The notes under the pieces were generated by a model, which had not been told where the DNA came from, made no database searches, and saw only the letters and a program-made list of their open reading frames with translations. The translations under genes and the position numbers were made by a program. Below are positions 7,734 through 16,629 of a stretch of 64,000 nt of DNA, piece after piece. The stretch's first letter is position 1. Each line of letters opens with the position of its first letter. The stretch is from Microbacterium sp. ACRRU (GTDB lineage: Bacteria > Actinomycetota > Actinomycetes > Actinomycetales > Microbacteriaceae). The DNA lies in the NCBI RefSeq assembly GCF_022346945.1, contig NZ_JAKRNI010000005.1:1-64000 (forward strand), read 5' to 3'.

Positions 7734-8387
7734 TCAGGCCACCCGGCCGGCTTTCGCGCGAGCCAGGTCGGCGCACAGCTCGCTCGTGAAGCGATAGGCG
7801 ACGAGCACCTCGTCGATGACGCGTTCCTTCTCGTCGTCGTCCCAGGGCGCGGCATCCAGCTGCTCGCGATAGACGCGCTTGAAGGCGGTGGGATCGGCGA
7901 TGTCGGCGAACAGGTACAGGCCGATGCCATTGGTCTCGAACCCGAAGCGCCGCTGCAGCAGGCGGCCGATCGAGGGACCGCCCGAGAGGTCGCCGAGGTA
8001 GCGCGTGTAATGGTGGGCGACGAAGCCGCCGGGCCACCGGGCCGCGAGCCGTCGGATGCGCGACACATAGGCCTGGGTCGTGGGCAGGGGCGAGATGCGC
8101 TCGCGCCAGTCGGGGCCGATCAGGAATGCGAGGTCGGCGCGGATGGCGGGCAGGCGTGTGAGCTTGTCGCTGAGGAACACCGACACCACCGGGTCATCGC
8201 GCAATCGGTCGGCGCCGGCCTCGAGGGCTTCGTAGATGAACCACTGCTGTGCGACGTGGGCGATGTAGTCCTCGCGGGTACCCGCACCGGTGATGAGGTC
8301 GACCATGAAGTCTGCGAGTTCGGAGGGCGCGTGCGCGGCGCTCGAGCGCTCCCGCAGCGCGGCGGAGAACGAAGCGACGGCCTTCAT
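7734..8387 (-). CDS. Heme oxygenase (biliverdin-producing)
   Basis: A 217-residue enzyme that opens heme to biliverdin, CO and iron. The proximal heme ligand corresponds to His19 (RSSAAHAP), and the distal helix carries HHYTRYLGDLSGG, the family signature with the flexible GDLSGG segment. Length matches bacterial HmuO. A DtxR/IdeR-type iron box sits just upstream, so expression is probably released when iron is scarce. No heme uptake genes are adjacent. Confidence 0.93.
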   Translation of the reverse strand: MKAVASFSAALRERSSAAHAPSELADFMVDLITGAGTREDYIAHVAQQWFIYEALEAGADRLRDDPVVSVFLSDKLTRLPAIRADLAFLIGPDWRERISPLPTTQAYVSRIRRLAARWPGGFVAHHYTRYLGDLSGGPSIGRLLQRRFGFETNGIGLYLFADIADPTAFKRVYREQLDAAPWDDDEKERVIDEVLVAYRFTSELCADLARAKAGRVA

Positions 8388-8407
8388 GCGGACATCATAC
8401 GCAACGA

Positions 8408-8423
8408 GTTAGGTAAACCTAAC
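8408..8423 (-). promoter_or_regulatory. DtxR/IdeR-type iron box upstream of heme oxygenase
   Basis: GTTAGGTAAACCTAAC is palindromic except at the centre and matches the TTAGGT-ACCTAA core of actinobacterial iron-regulator sites. It lies 21-36 bases before the heme oxygenase start, where a bound repressor would block transcription. Confidence 0.8.
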
Positions 8424-8552
8424 CCCTGTTTGCTGCGGGATCACGCAGATGTGATGCAGACGTGACTCCGCGCGAGCGCAAGCCGCCACGGCATGTGTTC
8501 CGCGTGTGTTTGAATTCTTCGGAGGCGCGCTTCGTCGCGCCGGGAACGTGGG

Positions 8553-9827
8553 GTGAGTATGCGGGGATGGCGTCGCGCAGCGACCCTGGCGGTCGCGGGA
8601 GCCGGTGTCCTCGCCCTCGTCCTTTCCGGGTGCACCCCGCAGGCGTCGGCGGACGTCGACGTTCCCGAGCAGGTTCAGACCTCTCTTCCTGAAGAGACCG
8701 TCGCGCAGTTGCAGGATGCCGTCACCTCGGCGATGGCTGTCACGGGTTCCACCGGCGCGATCGTCGGCGTATGGGCTCCGTGGAGCGGCACGTGGGTGAC
8801 CGGTCTCGGAACGCAGGGACCCGGAGGTGCCGAGGTCACCGCGGACATGGGCTTCCGTGCGGCCGACGTGACGCGTGCCATGACGTGCGACATCGTCTAC
8901 GAACTCGCGGAGGCCGGCACATTCTCGCTCGACGACGCGGTGTCGACGTGGGTCAGCGGACTGCCGGGCTTCGATGACATCACCCTCGGGCAGCTGTGCG
9001 CCGGAACGTCCGGCCTGGGCTCGTACCAGCCGATCCTGGCGAACCAGGTGCTGAGCAACCCCGGCCGTGGGTGGAACGAGCGCGAGCTCATGGCCTACGG
9101 CGTCGCCAGCCCGCGCCGCAATGACCCAGGTGCGGCCTTCGCCGACTCCGACACGAACTACCTCCTGGCCGGCCTGGCCGTCGAACGGGCCACCGGTCAG
9201 GAACTCTCGACGCTCATCGCCGAACGGGTGGCTCAGCCGCTCGGCCTCGACGCGACCTCGCTTCCCGGCCCGACCGCCGCGGCGCCCTCTTCCAACGCTC
9301 TCAACGGTTACTGGTCGCAGCCCAACGCCGATGGCGCCTGGAACTGCAGCGACCCGGGAAACTACACGGTGTCGTCGGCGAGCTTCGGCGCGGGAGATTC
9401 CGGCGCCGTCACCGACATCACCGATCTGGGACGGTACGCCCAGGCCCTGGCCTCCGGCGCGCTGCTGTCCGAGGAGAACGATCGCTTCGCCGCGCCCCTG
9501 CCCGTGAGTGCCGATTCGCCGACGTGGTTCACCGCCGCGGGGGGCGCCTATCAGGCGGGATCACTCATCGGACAGTACGGCTCCGCGCCCGGATACATCG
9601 TCGGCGCGTTCGCCGACCCCGAAACGGGTATGTCGGTCGCGGTGGTCCTGAACAATTCCGGCGCCAACGGGATAGCCGGAGCGTGGCTCGCGTGGGAGCT
9701 CGCGGCGATCGCCTCGAAGGCCCCGGCGGCCGACGGCCGGAGCGTCCCCGAAGCGGGCCTTCCCTGGACGGCGCAGCAGATGCGCGACAACCTCGGGACG
9801 ATCGCGATCTGCCCTCCCGCGCAGTGA
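8553..9827 (+). CDS. Lipoprotein with beta-lactamase (class C/PF00144) fold lacking catalytic residues
   Basis: A 424-residue lipoprotein. The basic N-region and hydrophobic core end in LVLSGC, with Cys27 as the lipidation site. The body aligns by eye with serine beta-lactamase/DD-peptidase-like proteins: the segments LSLDDAV-, ITLGQLCAGTSGL and NYLLAGLAVERATGQ are in the usual order. The nucleophile motif SxxK is replaced by DVTR (Asp105, Arg108). The YSN motif is replaced by DSD (198-200), and the C-terminal HxG region reads GSAPGY. Catalysis by the normal mechanism is therefore unlikely, and a binding or scaffold role in the envelope is possible. GTG at 8553 or ATG at 8559 may start it. 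Confidence 0.82.
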   Translation: MSMRGWRRAATLAVAGAGVLALVLSGCTPQASADVDVPEQVQTSLPEETVAQLQDAVTSAMAVTGSTGAIVGVWAPWSGTWVTGLGTQGPGGAEVTADMGFRAADVTRAMTCDIVYELAEAGTFSLDDAVSTWVSGLPGFDDITLGQLCAGTSGLGSYQPILANQVLSNPGRGWNERELMAYGVASPRRNDPGAAFADSDTNYLLAGLAVERATGQELSTLIAERVAQPLGLDATSLPGPTAAAPSSNALNGYWSQPNADGAWNCSDPGNYTVSSASFGAGDSGAVTDITDLGRYAQALASGALLSEENDRFAAPLPVSADSPTWFTAAGGAYQAGSLIGQYGSAPGYIVGAFADPETGMSVAVVLNNSGANGIAGAWLAWELAAIASKAPAADGRSVPEAGLPWTAQQMRDNLGTIAICPPAQ

Positions 9828-9834
9828 CCGCACG

Positions 9835-10704
9835 ATGACCGCGGGTCTTGGTCGGAATTCCGCCGCGGCGCTCGTACTGATCGGCCTGACCTGCCAAGAG
9901 GTGGGGGCGTCTTTCGCCGTCATGCTCTTTCCGCAGACGGGGCCCCTCGGCATCGTGATGCTGCGTCTGGTCTTCTCGGCGCTGCTCCTGCTCGCCATCG
10001 CGCGTCCACGTCTGCGTGGTCACAGCCCCGCGGCGTGGCGCTCGGTGAGCTGGTTCGGTGTTGTGCTGGCATCCATGAACGGGCTGTTCTATCTCGCGCT
10101 CGAGCGTCTCCCCCTGGGCGTGACGGTCACGATCGAGGTGCTCGGCCCGCTCGCTCTATCGATCATCACCGCGAGCGGCGTCGGCCGCTGGCTGTGGGCA
10201 GGGCTGGCGCTCGCCGGAGTGGTCGCGCTGGGGGCCGGGGGATGGGACCGGCTCGATCCGCTGGGCGTGCTGTTCGCGCTGGCCGCCGCCGTCAGCTGGG
10301 CGCTCTACATCCTCGCCTCGGCACGGGTGGGGCGGGAGTTCCCCCGGCTCGACGGCCTCGCCCTGGCGATGACCGTGGGCGCCGTGCTGGCGTTGCCGTT
10401 CGGCGTCGCGCAAGCGGGGGAGGTGTTGCTGCGCGGCGAGATCCTCGCCCTCGGTGCGGCGGTGGCGCTTCTGTCGTCGACCGTCCCGTACGCCCTGGAG
10501 CTCATCGCTCTGCGCCGCCTCCCGGCCTCGGCGTTCGCGATCATGATGAGCCTCGGGCCGGCGACGGCGTCCGTGGCCGGCTTCCTGCTGCTCGGCCAGC
10601 ACCTGTCGTGGCTCGAGCTCTGCGGCGTCGCCCTGGTCATCGCGGCGAGTATCGGCGCCGTCCGGTCCGCGTCCCGTCGAACGACCACCGAGCCCGTCGG
10701 CTGA
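9835..10704 (+). CDS. EamA/RhtA-like DMT-superfamily exporter
   Basis: A 289-residue membrane protein with ten hydrophobic helices in two repeated halves, the EamA pattern. The start MTAGLGRNSAAALVLIGL and the segment PLGVTVTIEVLGPLALSI resemble RhtA-type threonine/homoserine exporters. The substrate is not determined by the sequence. The ATG is 7 bases after the stop of the lipoprotein gene, so the two may be co-transcribed. Confidence 0.82.
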   Translation: MTAGLGRNSAAALVLIGLTCQEVGASFAVMLFPQTGPLGIVMLRLVFSALLLLAIARPRLRGHSPAAWRSVSWFGVVLASMNGLFYLALERLPLGVTVTIEVLGPLALSIITASGVGRWLWAGLALAGVVALGAGGWDRLDPLGVLFALAAAVSWALYILASARVGREFPRLDGLALAMTVGAVLALPFGVAQAGEVLLRGEILALGAAVALLSSTVPYALELIALRRLPASAFAIMMSLGPATASVAGFLLLGQHLSWLELCGVALVIAASIGAVRSASRRTTTEPVG

Positions 10705-10778
10705 CCCGATGGATGCCACGTCCCGGCCCCCGGCGCAAGGGTCGGCCGTCGCAGCGCGTCGCGGATCAGGATGACGGG

Positions 10779-11111
10779 ATGAACGATGACGACCAGCAGA
10801 CCCGTGCCGACTTCGACGACGCGGTGAACATGACCGCGAGCGAGCTGAAGAAGTGGCTCGACACCGACGAGTCCAAGGCGGTCGGGCAGAAGGACGGCGG
10901 CGGAGAGTCGACGGGGCATCGCAGCGGGCGTCGGATCGTGGAGATCCTCGGGAAGAAGAAGGCCGACCTCACGGATGCCGACCTCGCGCATATGCGGAAG
11001 GTCGTGGGGTACGTCAAGCGGCACCGAGCGCAGCGGCCGAAGGGCGACGTGAGCGACACTGACTGGAGGTACTCGCTGATGAACTGGGGTCACGACCCGC
11101 AGAAACACTGA
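10779..11111 (+). CDS. DUF3140 family small protein
   Basis: A 110-residue hydrophilic protein with a conserved middle region: FDDAVNMTASELKKWLDTDES, then GRRIVEILGKKKADLTD and DWRYSLMNWGHDP near the end. I recognise the pattern as DUF3140, a family often annotated as DNA-binding, though the function is not established. The ATG at 10779 fits the family start; longer in-frame extensions overlap the EamA gene and lack protein character. CorA follows 44 bases downstream. Confidence 0.8.
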   Translation: MNDDDQQTRADFDDAVNMTASELKKWLDTDESKAVGQKDGGGESTGHRSGRRIVEILGKKKADLTDADLAHMRKVVGYVKRHRAQRPKGDVSDTDWRYSLMNWGHDPQKH

Positions 11112-11155
11112 GCGCCACCCTCATCCATCGCCCACCCCTGAGGGGGATTCTCATC

Positions 11156-12154
11156 ATGCCCATCATCGACAGCGCGGTGTACGTCGACGGTCACCGCATC
11201 CAGAACCCGTCGAGCCTGGACCAGACTTTCGAGTACATGGAGGCCCACGGCGGCATGGCGTGGATCGGTCTGTTGCGTCCGTCTCCGGAGGAGCTCGAGC
11301 GAGTGGCGGCGGAGTTCTCGCTGCACCCGCTCGCCGTCGAGGATGCGCTCGCCGGACATCAGCGTTCCAAGCTGGAACGGTACGGCGACAACCTCTTCGC
11401 GGTCCTGCGCCCGGCGCGGTACATCGACGAGACCGAGACCGTGGAGTTCGGCGAGCTTCACGTGTTCATCGGGCCCGAGTACGTCGTGACGGTGAGGCAC
11501 GCGGAGGTGCCGGACCTCTCACGGGTCCGTCGCCGGATGGAGGAGAACCCCGAGCTGCTCGCGCGCGGGCCGGAGGCGGTTCTGTACGCCATCCTCGACG
11601 AGGTGGTCGACCAGTACGACCCTGTGGCGCGGGGTCTGCAGAACGACGTCGACGAGATCGAGGATGAGCTGTTCGAGGGCGGCGATGCCGAGCTCACGCA
11701 GCGCATCTACGAACTGGCGCGCGAGGTCATCCACTTCCAGCGTGCGACCGACCCCCTCCGCGACATGCTGCAGGCGCTGTTGCGCGGGGCCGACAAGTAC
11801 GGGGTCGACATCGAGCTGCAGCGATCGTTGCGCGACGTGCTCGACCACGTGCTGCGCCAGAGCGATAAGGTCGCGGCGCTCCGCGCCATTCTCGACAATG
11901 CTCTCACCGTCAATGCGACGCTCGTCGCTCAGCGACAGACCGCGACGTCGCTCGAGCAGAACGAACAGGTGAAGAAGATCTCGGGATGGGCGGCGATCCT
12001 GTTCGGCCCGTCACTGGTCGGGGCGATCTACGGCATGAATTTCCGGAACATGCCCGAGCTCGACTGGACCCTCGGTTACCCGATGGCGTTGAGCCTCATG
12101 GCCGCGACCTCCCTGGGGTTGTGGCTGACGTTCAAACGCAAGCACTGGTTGTGA
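11156..12154 (+). CDS. corA: CorA family magnesium/cobalt transport protein
   Basis: A 332-residue channel protein. It has a long cytoplasmic N-terminal domain and coiled stalk (about 1-265). Two C-terminal helices follow, and the pore signature YGMNF is at the end of the first, with the short loop FRNMPEL typical of CorA. It ends in the basic segment KRKHWL. It forms a pentameric Mg2+ channel in the membrane by family knowledge. No Mg2+ riboswitch is visible in the short upstream gap. Confidence 0.92.
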   Translation: MPIIDSAVYVDGHRIQNPSSLDQTFEYMEAHGGMAWIGLLRPSPEELERVAAEFSLHPLAVEDALAGHQRSKLERYGDNLFAVLRPARYIDETETVEFGELHVFIGPEYVVTVRHAEVPDLSRVRRRMEENPELLARGPEAVLYAILDEVVDQYDPVARGLQNDVDEIEDELFEGGDAELTQRIYELAREVIHFQRATDPLRDMLQALLRGADKYGVDIELQRSLRDVLDHVLRQSDKVAALRAILDNALTVNATLVAQRQTATSLEQNEQVKKISGWAAILFGPSLVGAIYGMNFRNMPELDWTLGYPMALSLMAATSLGLWLTFKRKHWL

Positions 12155-12215
12155 CCCTGCCATCCGCGGGGCGCGACGGGCGGACCCGCACGCGCCGGAT
12201 GCCGAAGATGAGCGG

Positions 12216-13712
12216 GTGACTGACACCATTGCGACAGGCTTCGGCAAAGATGCCGAGCCGACATCCACATCCACCGTGCAACTCGAGGACGCCGGGTACC
12301 ACAAGCGCCTGAACTCCCGACAAGTGCAGATGATCGCCATCGGCGGCGCCATCGGCACGGGCCTCTTCCTCGGCGCGGGCGGTCGTCTCGCCCAGGCGGG
12401 ACCGGCCATCGTGCTCTCGTACGCCGTGTGCGGGCTGTTCGCCTTCTTCATCCTGAGGGCGCTCGGAGAGCTCGTTCTTCACCGCCCGACCTCCGGATCG
12501 TTCGTGTCCTACGCGCGCGAGTTCTTCGGAGAGAAAGCGGCCTTCGTCTCGGGCTGGTTCTACTGGATCAACTGGGCGACCACGACGATGGTCGACATCA
12601 CCGCGGCGGCCCTGTACATGAACTTCTTCGGGAAGTACGTGCCGTGGATCGGCGCCGTCCCCCAGTGGGTCTGGGCGCTGGCCGCGCTCGTGACCGTGCT
12701 CGCGGTCAACCTCGTATCCGTCAAGGTGTTCGGCGAGCTCGAGTTCTGGTTCGCCCTCATCAAGGTCGCGGCGCTCGTCGCATTTCTCCTCGTCGGCACC
12801 TACTTCGTGATCTTCGGCACCCCCACCGGGGGAACGGTCGGCTTCTCGCTGATCGCCGAGAACGGCGGCTTCCTCCCCAACGGCATCCTGCCCGCGATCA
12901 TCCTCATGCAGGGCGTGGTGTTCGCGTACTCCGCGGTCGAGTTGATCGGCACGGCGGCGGGCGAGACGAAGAACCCCGAGAAGGTCATCCCCCGTGCGGT
13001 CAACTCGGTAATCATCCGTGTCGCCGTGTTCTACGTCGGCTCGGTGCTGCTCCTCTCGCTCCTGCTGCCGTTCACCGCGTACTCCAAGGACGAGAGCCCG
13101 TTCGTGACGTTCTTCGCGTCGATCGGGGTGCCGGGCGTCGACGTGATCATGAACCTGGTGGTCCTCACCGCGGCGTTGTCGTCGCTCAACGCGGGGCTGT
13201 ACTCCACGGGCCGCATTCTGCGCTCGATGGCGGTGGCGGGTTCGGCGCCGAAGTTCGCCGCGCGGATGAACAGGGCCGGTGTGCCGTACGGCGGGATCGC
13301 CATCACGGCGTGCGTCGCGGTGGTCGGCGTCGTGATCAACTTCGTCGCGCCCACCGACGCCTTCGAGACGGTGCTCAATGTTGCGGCCGTCGGCATCCTG
13401 GTGAAGTGGGCGACGATCGTGGCGTGCCAGATGCGGCTGAAGTATCTCGCCGACCGCGGGCATCTCGTCCGGCCGTCTTTCCGGCTCTTCGGGGCGCCCT
13501 ACACGGCGTATCTGACGCTCGCGTTCCTCGCCGCCGTGCTCATCCTGGTGTTCATCGACTCGCCCGCGACGGCGCTGGTCGCGCTCGTGGCGAGCGTTCT
13601 CATCACGATCGGCTGGTTCGCCTGCCGCGCGCGCATCGCCGAGCTCGCCGCGGAGCGCGAGGGCTACACGGGCGCGTTCCCCGTGGTGCCCAGCCCCTTC
13701 TCGCGCGACTGA
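12216..13712 (+). CDS. APC family amino acid permease (CycA/GABA-permease type)
   Basis: A 498-residue permease with about twelve helices. The N-terminus has HKRLNSRQVQMIAIGGAIGTGLFLGAG, of which IGGAIGTGLF is the amino-acid transporter signature around the unwound first helix. SYAVCGLFAFFILRALGEL follows, as in the D-serine/alanine/glycine, GABA and asparagine permeases. Substrate cannot be chosen from sequence alone. It starts at GTG 12216. It converges on a second, unrelated APC carrier. Confidence 0.87.
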   Translation: MTDTIATGFGKDAEPTSTSTVQLEDAGYHKRLNSRQVQMIAIGGAIGTGLFLGAGGRLAQAGPAIVLSYAVCGLFAFFILRALGELVLHRPTSGSFVSYAREFFGEKAAFVSGWFYWINWATTTMVDITAAALYMNFFGKYVPWIGAVPQWVWALAALVTVLAVNLVSVKVFGELEFWFALIKVAALVAFLLVGTYFVIFGTPTGGTVGFSLIAENGGFLPNGILPAIILMQGVVFAYSAVELIGTAAGETKNPEKVIPRAVNSVIIRVAVFYVGSVLLLSLLLPFTAYSKDESPFVTFFASIGVPGVDVIMNLVVLTAALSSLNAGLYSTGRILRSMAVAGSAPKFAARMNRAGVPYGGIAITACVAVVGVVINFVAPTDAFETVLNVAAVGILVKWATIVACQMRLKYLADRGHLVRPSFRLFGAPYTAYLTLAFLAAVLILVFIDSPATALVALVASVLITIGWFACRARIAELAAEREGYTGAFPVVPSPFSRD

Positions 13713-13742
13713 ACGCGGCCTCGCCGCGGTGGCGTGGGGGCG

Positions 13743-15074
13743 TCACCGCGGCGAGTCGGGGCGGGACTCGTCCCGGCGCAGGCCGACGCGGGCGAGCACG
13801 AACAGCACCACTCCCACCGCGAGCAGGATGGCGCCGAACAGCCACACCGTCGGGCTCTGCTGACTCAGCAGGACGATGCACGAGGCGATTGCGAGAACGG
13901 GCACGATGGTCCACACGCGGAAGTGATCGTGATCGGTGCGGTCGCGGCGCAGGACCAGGACCGAGACGTTCGCGCTCAGGAAGACGAACAACAAAAGCAG
14001 GACGACGGTCTCAGCGAGGAGCGTCAGGTCGCCGACGAGCGTCAGCAGCATCGCGACGAGCGTGGTGGCGACGATAGCGACCCACGGTGTGCGTCGACGG
14101 CGGAGAACCCGCGACAGCACCCGGGGCAGCAGTCCCTGCTCGGACATGCCGTAGGCGAGGCGGCTCGCCATGATCATAGTAAGCAGCGCCCCGTTGGCGA
14201 CGGCGATGAGGGCGATGAGGCTGAACACCCAGGACGGGATCGCGACACCGCTCGCTTCAACGACGGCCAAGAGCGGCCCGCTCGAGCGGGACAGCTCGTC
14301 GGCCGGGAGGGCGATGCTGCTCGCCAGACCCACGAGGACGTAGACCACACCGGCCGTCACCAGAGCGGCGAACAGTGCCCGCGGGTACACCCGGGACGGG
14401 TCCTTCACTTCCTCCACCATGTTCGCCGAGGTCTCGAACCCCACGAACGAGTAATACGCGATCACCGCCCCGGCGAGCACAGCCGTCGCCGCGTTGGTCC
14501 CTTCCGGCGTTTGCCCGACGCGCGACACGTCGCCGCCGCCCCCGACGACGAGGACACCGACGACGACCACGACGATGACGAGTCCGCTGACCTCGATCGC
14601 CGTCATGACGAAGTTCGCCCCCATCGATTCCCGGATGCCGCGCGCATTCAAGGCGGCGACCGCGGCGAGGAAGACGATGGCGACCGGCGCGACCGGAAGC
14701 GGGAGAAACGTCCGCAGGTATTCTCCGGCGAAAGCGATGGACAGGCCCGCGGCGCTGGTCACCCCGGCGGCCAGCATGCAGAAGCCGACCAGGAAAGACA
14801 CGAGGCGATTCTTGAACGCGCGCTCGGCGAAGACGGCGGCGCCGCCGGCGCGCGGGTACTTCGTCACCAACTCCGCGTAGGAGCCGGCGGTGAGTAGAGC
14901 GAGCAGGAGAGCGACGAGCAGCGGTGCCCACAGCACCCCACCGACCCGCTCGGCCAGGACGCCCATGAGCGCGTAGACACCCGCGCCGAGGACATCGCCG
15001 AGGATGAAGGCGAACAGCAGAGGACCGCCGATGCCCCGCTTCAATGTGGAAGGTCGCCGAGTCTCTGTGGTCAC
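13743..15074 (-). CDS. APC family amino acid/polyamine transporter
   Basis: A 443-residue carrier with about twelve hydrophobic segments. The first reads FILGDVLGAGVYALMG, the APC helix-1 motif with a broken Gly-rich core. Residues VGFETSANMVEEVKDPSRVYPRA in the middle carry the FE-x-A-x-M-EE-x-KDP motif of the APA/CAT branch. GTG at 15074 is chosen because the family starts close to helix 1; a longer in-frame ATG adds 24 residues without family character. The substrate is unknown. Confidence 0.85.
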   Translation of the reverse strand: MTTETRRPSTLKRGIGGPLLFAFILGDVLGAGVYALMGVLAERVGGVLWAPLLVALLLALLTAGSYAELVTKYPRAGGAAVFAERAFKNRLVSFLVGFCMLAAGVTSAAGLSIAFAGEYLRTFLPLPVAPVAIVFLAAVAALNARGIRESMGANFVMTAIEVSGLVIVVVVVGVLVVGGGGDVSRVGQTPEGTNAATAVLAGAVIAYYSFVGFETSANMVEEVKDPSRVYPRALFAALVTAGVVYVLVGLASSIALPADELSRSSGPLLAVVEASGVAIPSWVFSLIALIAVANGALLTMIMASRLAYGMSEQGLLPRVLSRVLRRRRTPWVAIVATTLVAMLLTLVGDLTLLAETVVLLLLFVFLSANVSVLVLRRDRTDHDHFRVWTIVPVLAIASCIVLLSQQSPTVWLFGAILLAVGVVLFVLARVGLRRDESRPDSPR

Positions 15075-15194
15075 CGGCCGACCGTAGGGACCGTGACGTA
15101 TTCGCCGAAGCGGGTTGACAGCATCGCGTGATGCCGTCAGTCGCACACGAAGGAACGGCCCCCGCCGTCGCCGATGGGGTGGGTGCGGGGGTGT

Positions 15195-16502
15195 TCAGCC
15201 CCGATGGAACGGGCAGCCCGACGGTGCGTCGGCGCGGCGCACACGTCCGCCCGAACGCGGCTTCGTCGGCATCCGTCGCCGGTTCACCTCGAGACCTCGC
15301 CCGCTGATGCGGATACGGGGGTCGCTGAGGGTGGCGATCGCTGCCGCGAGTCCCGCGATCGCGAGCTTCTCACCGGGGCATCGGTGTCCGGTAGCGACAC
15401 CTGCACCGCCGTGCGGAACGAACGCGGTGAGGGCTTCGTAGTCGTCGACGCCGCGGAATCGTTCGGGGTCGAACTGCGGCGCTCGCGTCCATTCCCGTGC
15501 GTCGGTGTCCGTGCCGAGGATGTCGAGCAGCACCCGGCCCCCCTGTGGCACGCGCTGACCGTCGAGCTCGATATCGGTCGTGGCCCACGCCGGCAGCATC
15601 GGCACGAAGGGCGCGGTGCGGCGGATCTCCTGGGCGAACATCGTTGCGAGCTCACCGCCGACCAGGTGCCCTCGCTCGGCGGTCTCGGCCGCGATCCGTT
15701 CGCGCCACTCCGGCCGGTCGTGCAGTTCCTTGGCGGCGAACGCAACGAACCGAGCCACGGCGATCATCGGGCGGAAGCTGTTCTGCAGCTCGACGCCCGC
15801 CCGGCGGGCCGGCAGCAGGGCGCCCTCACGGTCGCGGTGGTGGGCCCATGCGGCGAGCGCGGTGCCCGCGTCCGGGTGCAACGTGCCCGCACGCACGGCG
15901 TCGATGAGCTCCTCCGCGTGCCGGTCCGACCAGCGCCGATTGACCAGGGCGAGGAGGAACTCGGGGGAGTAGGGGACGCCGAAACCGTCGACGATCTGCG
16001 CCTGACGACGAGCCCAGCGTGTCCGCGCCGCCGCGGTGCCGGGAATTCCCGCCCACCGCATGATCGCGCGGCCCAGCGCCCCCACCGCGGCGTCGTACGC
16101 GGTCTGCTCGCCCCCGGCCACCCAGGCGTCCAGTTCGCTACGCCACTCGAGTTCGATCTCCGGAAGCAGGCGCTGCACTTCGGTGTCGTCATAGAGAACG
16201 TCGACGAAGGTGGCCTTGCGATGGCGATGGTCGTCGCCGTCGAGACTATGCACAGAGCCGTGGCCGAAGAGCGATTCCTGAATGAATGCCGGCATGGCTC
16301 CGTGGCGCCGGATGCGCGATTCGTCGTAGAACAGCCGCACCCCCTCTTCGCCGCGGACGAGAAGCGCGGGGCGCCCGAGCAGACGGAAGGGGACGGCGCG
16401 GGCGCCGCGCCCGGCTCTGCGCCACACGTGGGCTCCGAAGCCATAGCCGCGGATCAGGAGCGAGAGCGAGTCGTCACGGAGCGGGGCCGGGAGGGATGCC
16501 AT
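15195..16502 (-). CDS. CYP152-family P450: fatty acid peroxygenase / OleT-like decarboxylase
   Basis: A 435-residue P450. The heme-ligand region is FVPHGGAGVATGHRCPGE with Cys375. The I-helix carries Arg244-Pro245 (NSFRPMIAVARF), where other P450s have the acid-alcohol pair. That Arg binds the fatty-acid carboxylate in CYP152 enzymes, which use H2O2 and need no reductase. Phe79 and His85 (ESLFGHGSVHSLDG) match the positions reported for the terminal-alkene-forming OleT, whereas the peroxygenases BSbeta and SPalpha have Gln85. An ExxR-type EIRR is at 292-295. The protein ends in GCPFH, as in relatives. ATG at 16502 gives the family length; a GTG two codons upstream is also possible. Confidence 0.88.
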   Translation of the reverse strand: MASLPAPLRDDSLSLLIRGYGFGAHVWRRAGRGARAVPFRLLGRPALLVRGEEGVRLFYDESRIRRHGAMPAFIQESLFGHGSVHSLDGDDHRHRKATFVDVLYDDTEVQRLLPEIELEWRSELDAWVAGGEQTAYDAAVGALGRAIMRWAGIPGTAAARTRWARRQAQIVDGFGVPYSPEFLLALVNRRWSDRHAEELIDAVRAGTLHPDAGTALAAWAHHRDREGALLPARRAGVELQNSFRPMIAVARFVAFAAKELHDRPEWRERIAAETAERGHLVGGELATMFAQEIRRTAPFVPMLPAWATTDIELDGQRVPQGGRVLLDILGTDTDAREWTRAPQFDPERFRGVDDYEALTAFVPHGGAGVATGHRCPGEKLAIAGLAAAIATLSDPRIRISGRGLEVNRRRMPTKPRSGGRVRRADAPSGCPFHRG

Positions 16503-16617
16503 GCCGATCACGGTTCCACCCCGGGCTTTCGGCGCCCAGGGGGCGGCGTCCAGAGTCGCCGTGTGATAGCGCGGTTCGGTTTCCCGCCCGGGGCCGGCCC
16601 GACCGTCTGCCGCCGTC

Positions 16618-16623
16618 GATAAT
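16618..16623 (+). promoter_or_regulatory. -10 box of a leaderless transcript (SnoaL-like protein)
   Basis: GATAAT is followed by six bases and then the GTG start at 16630, matching the leaderless arrangement used elsewhere here. Confidence 0.55.
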
Positions 16624-16629
16624 GGACCG

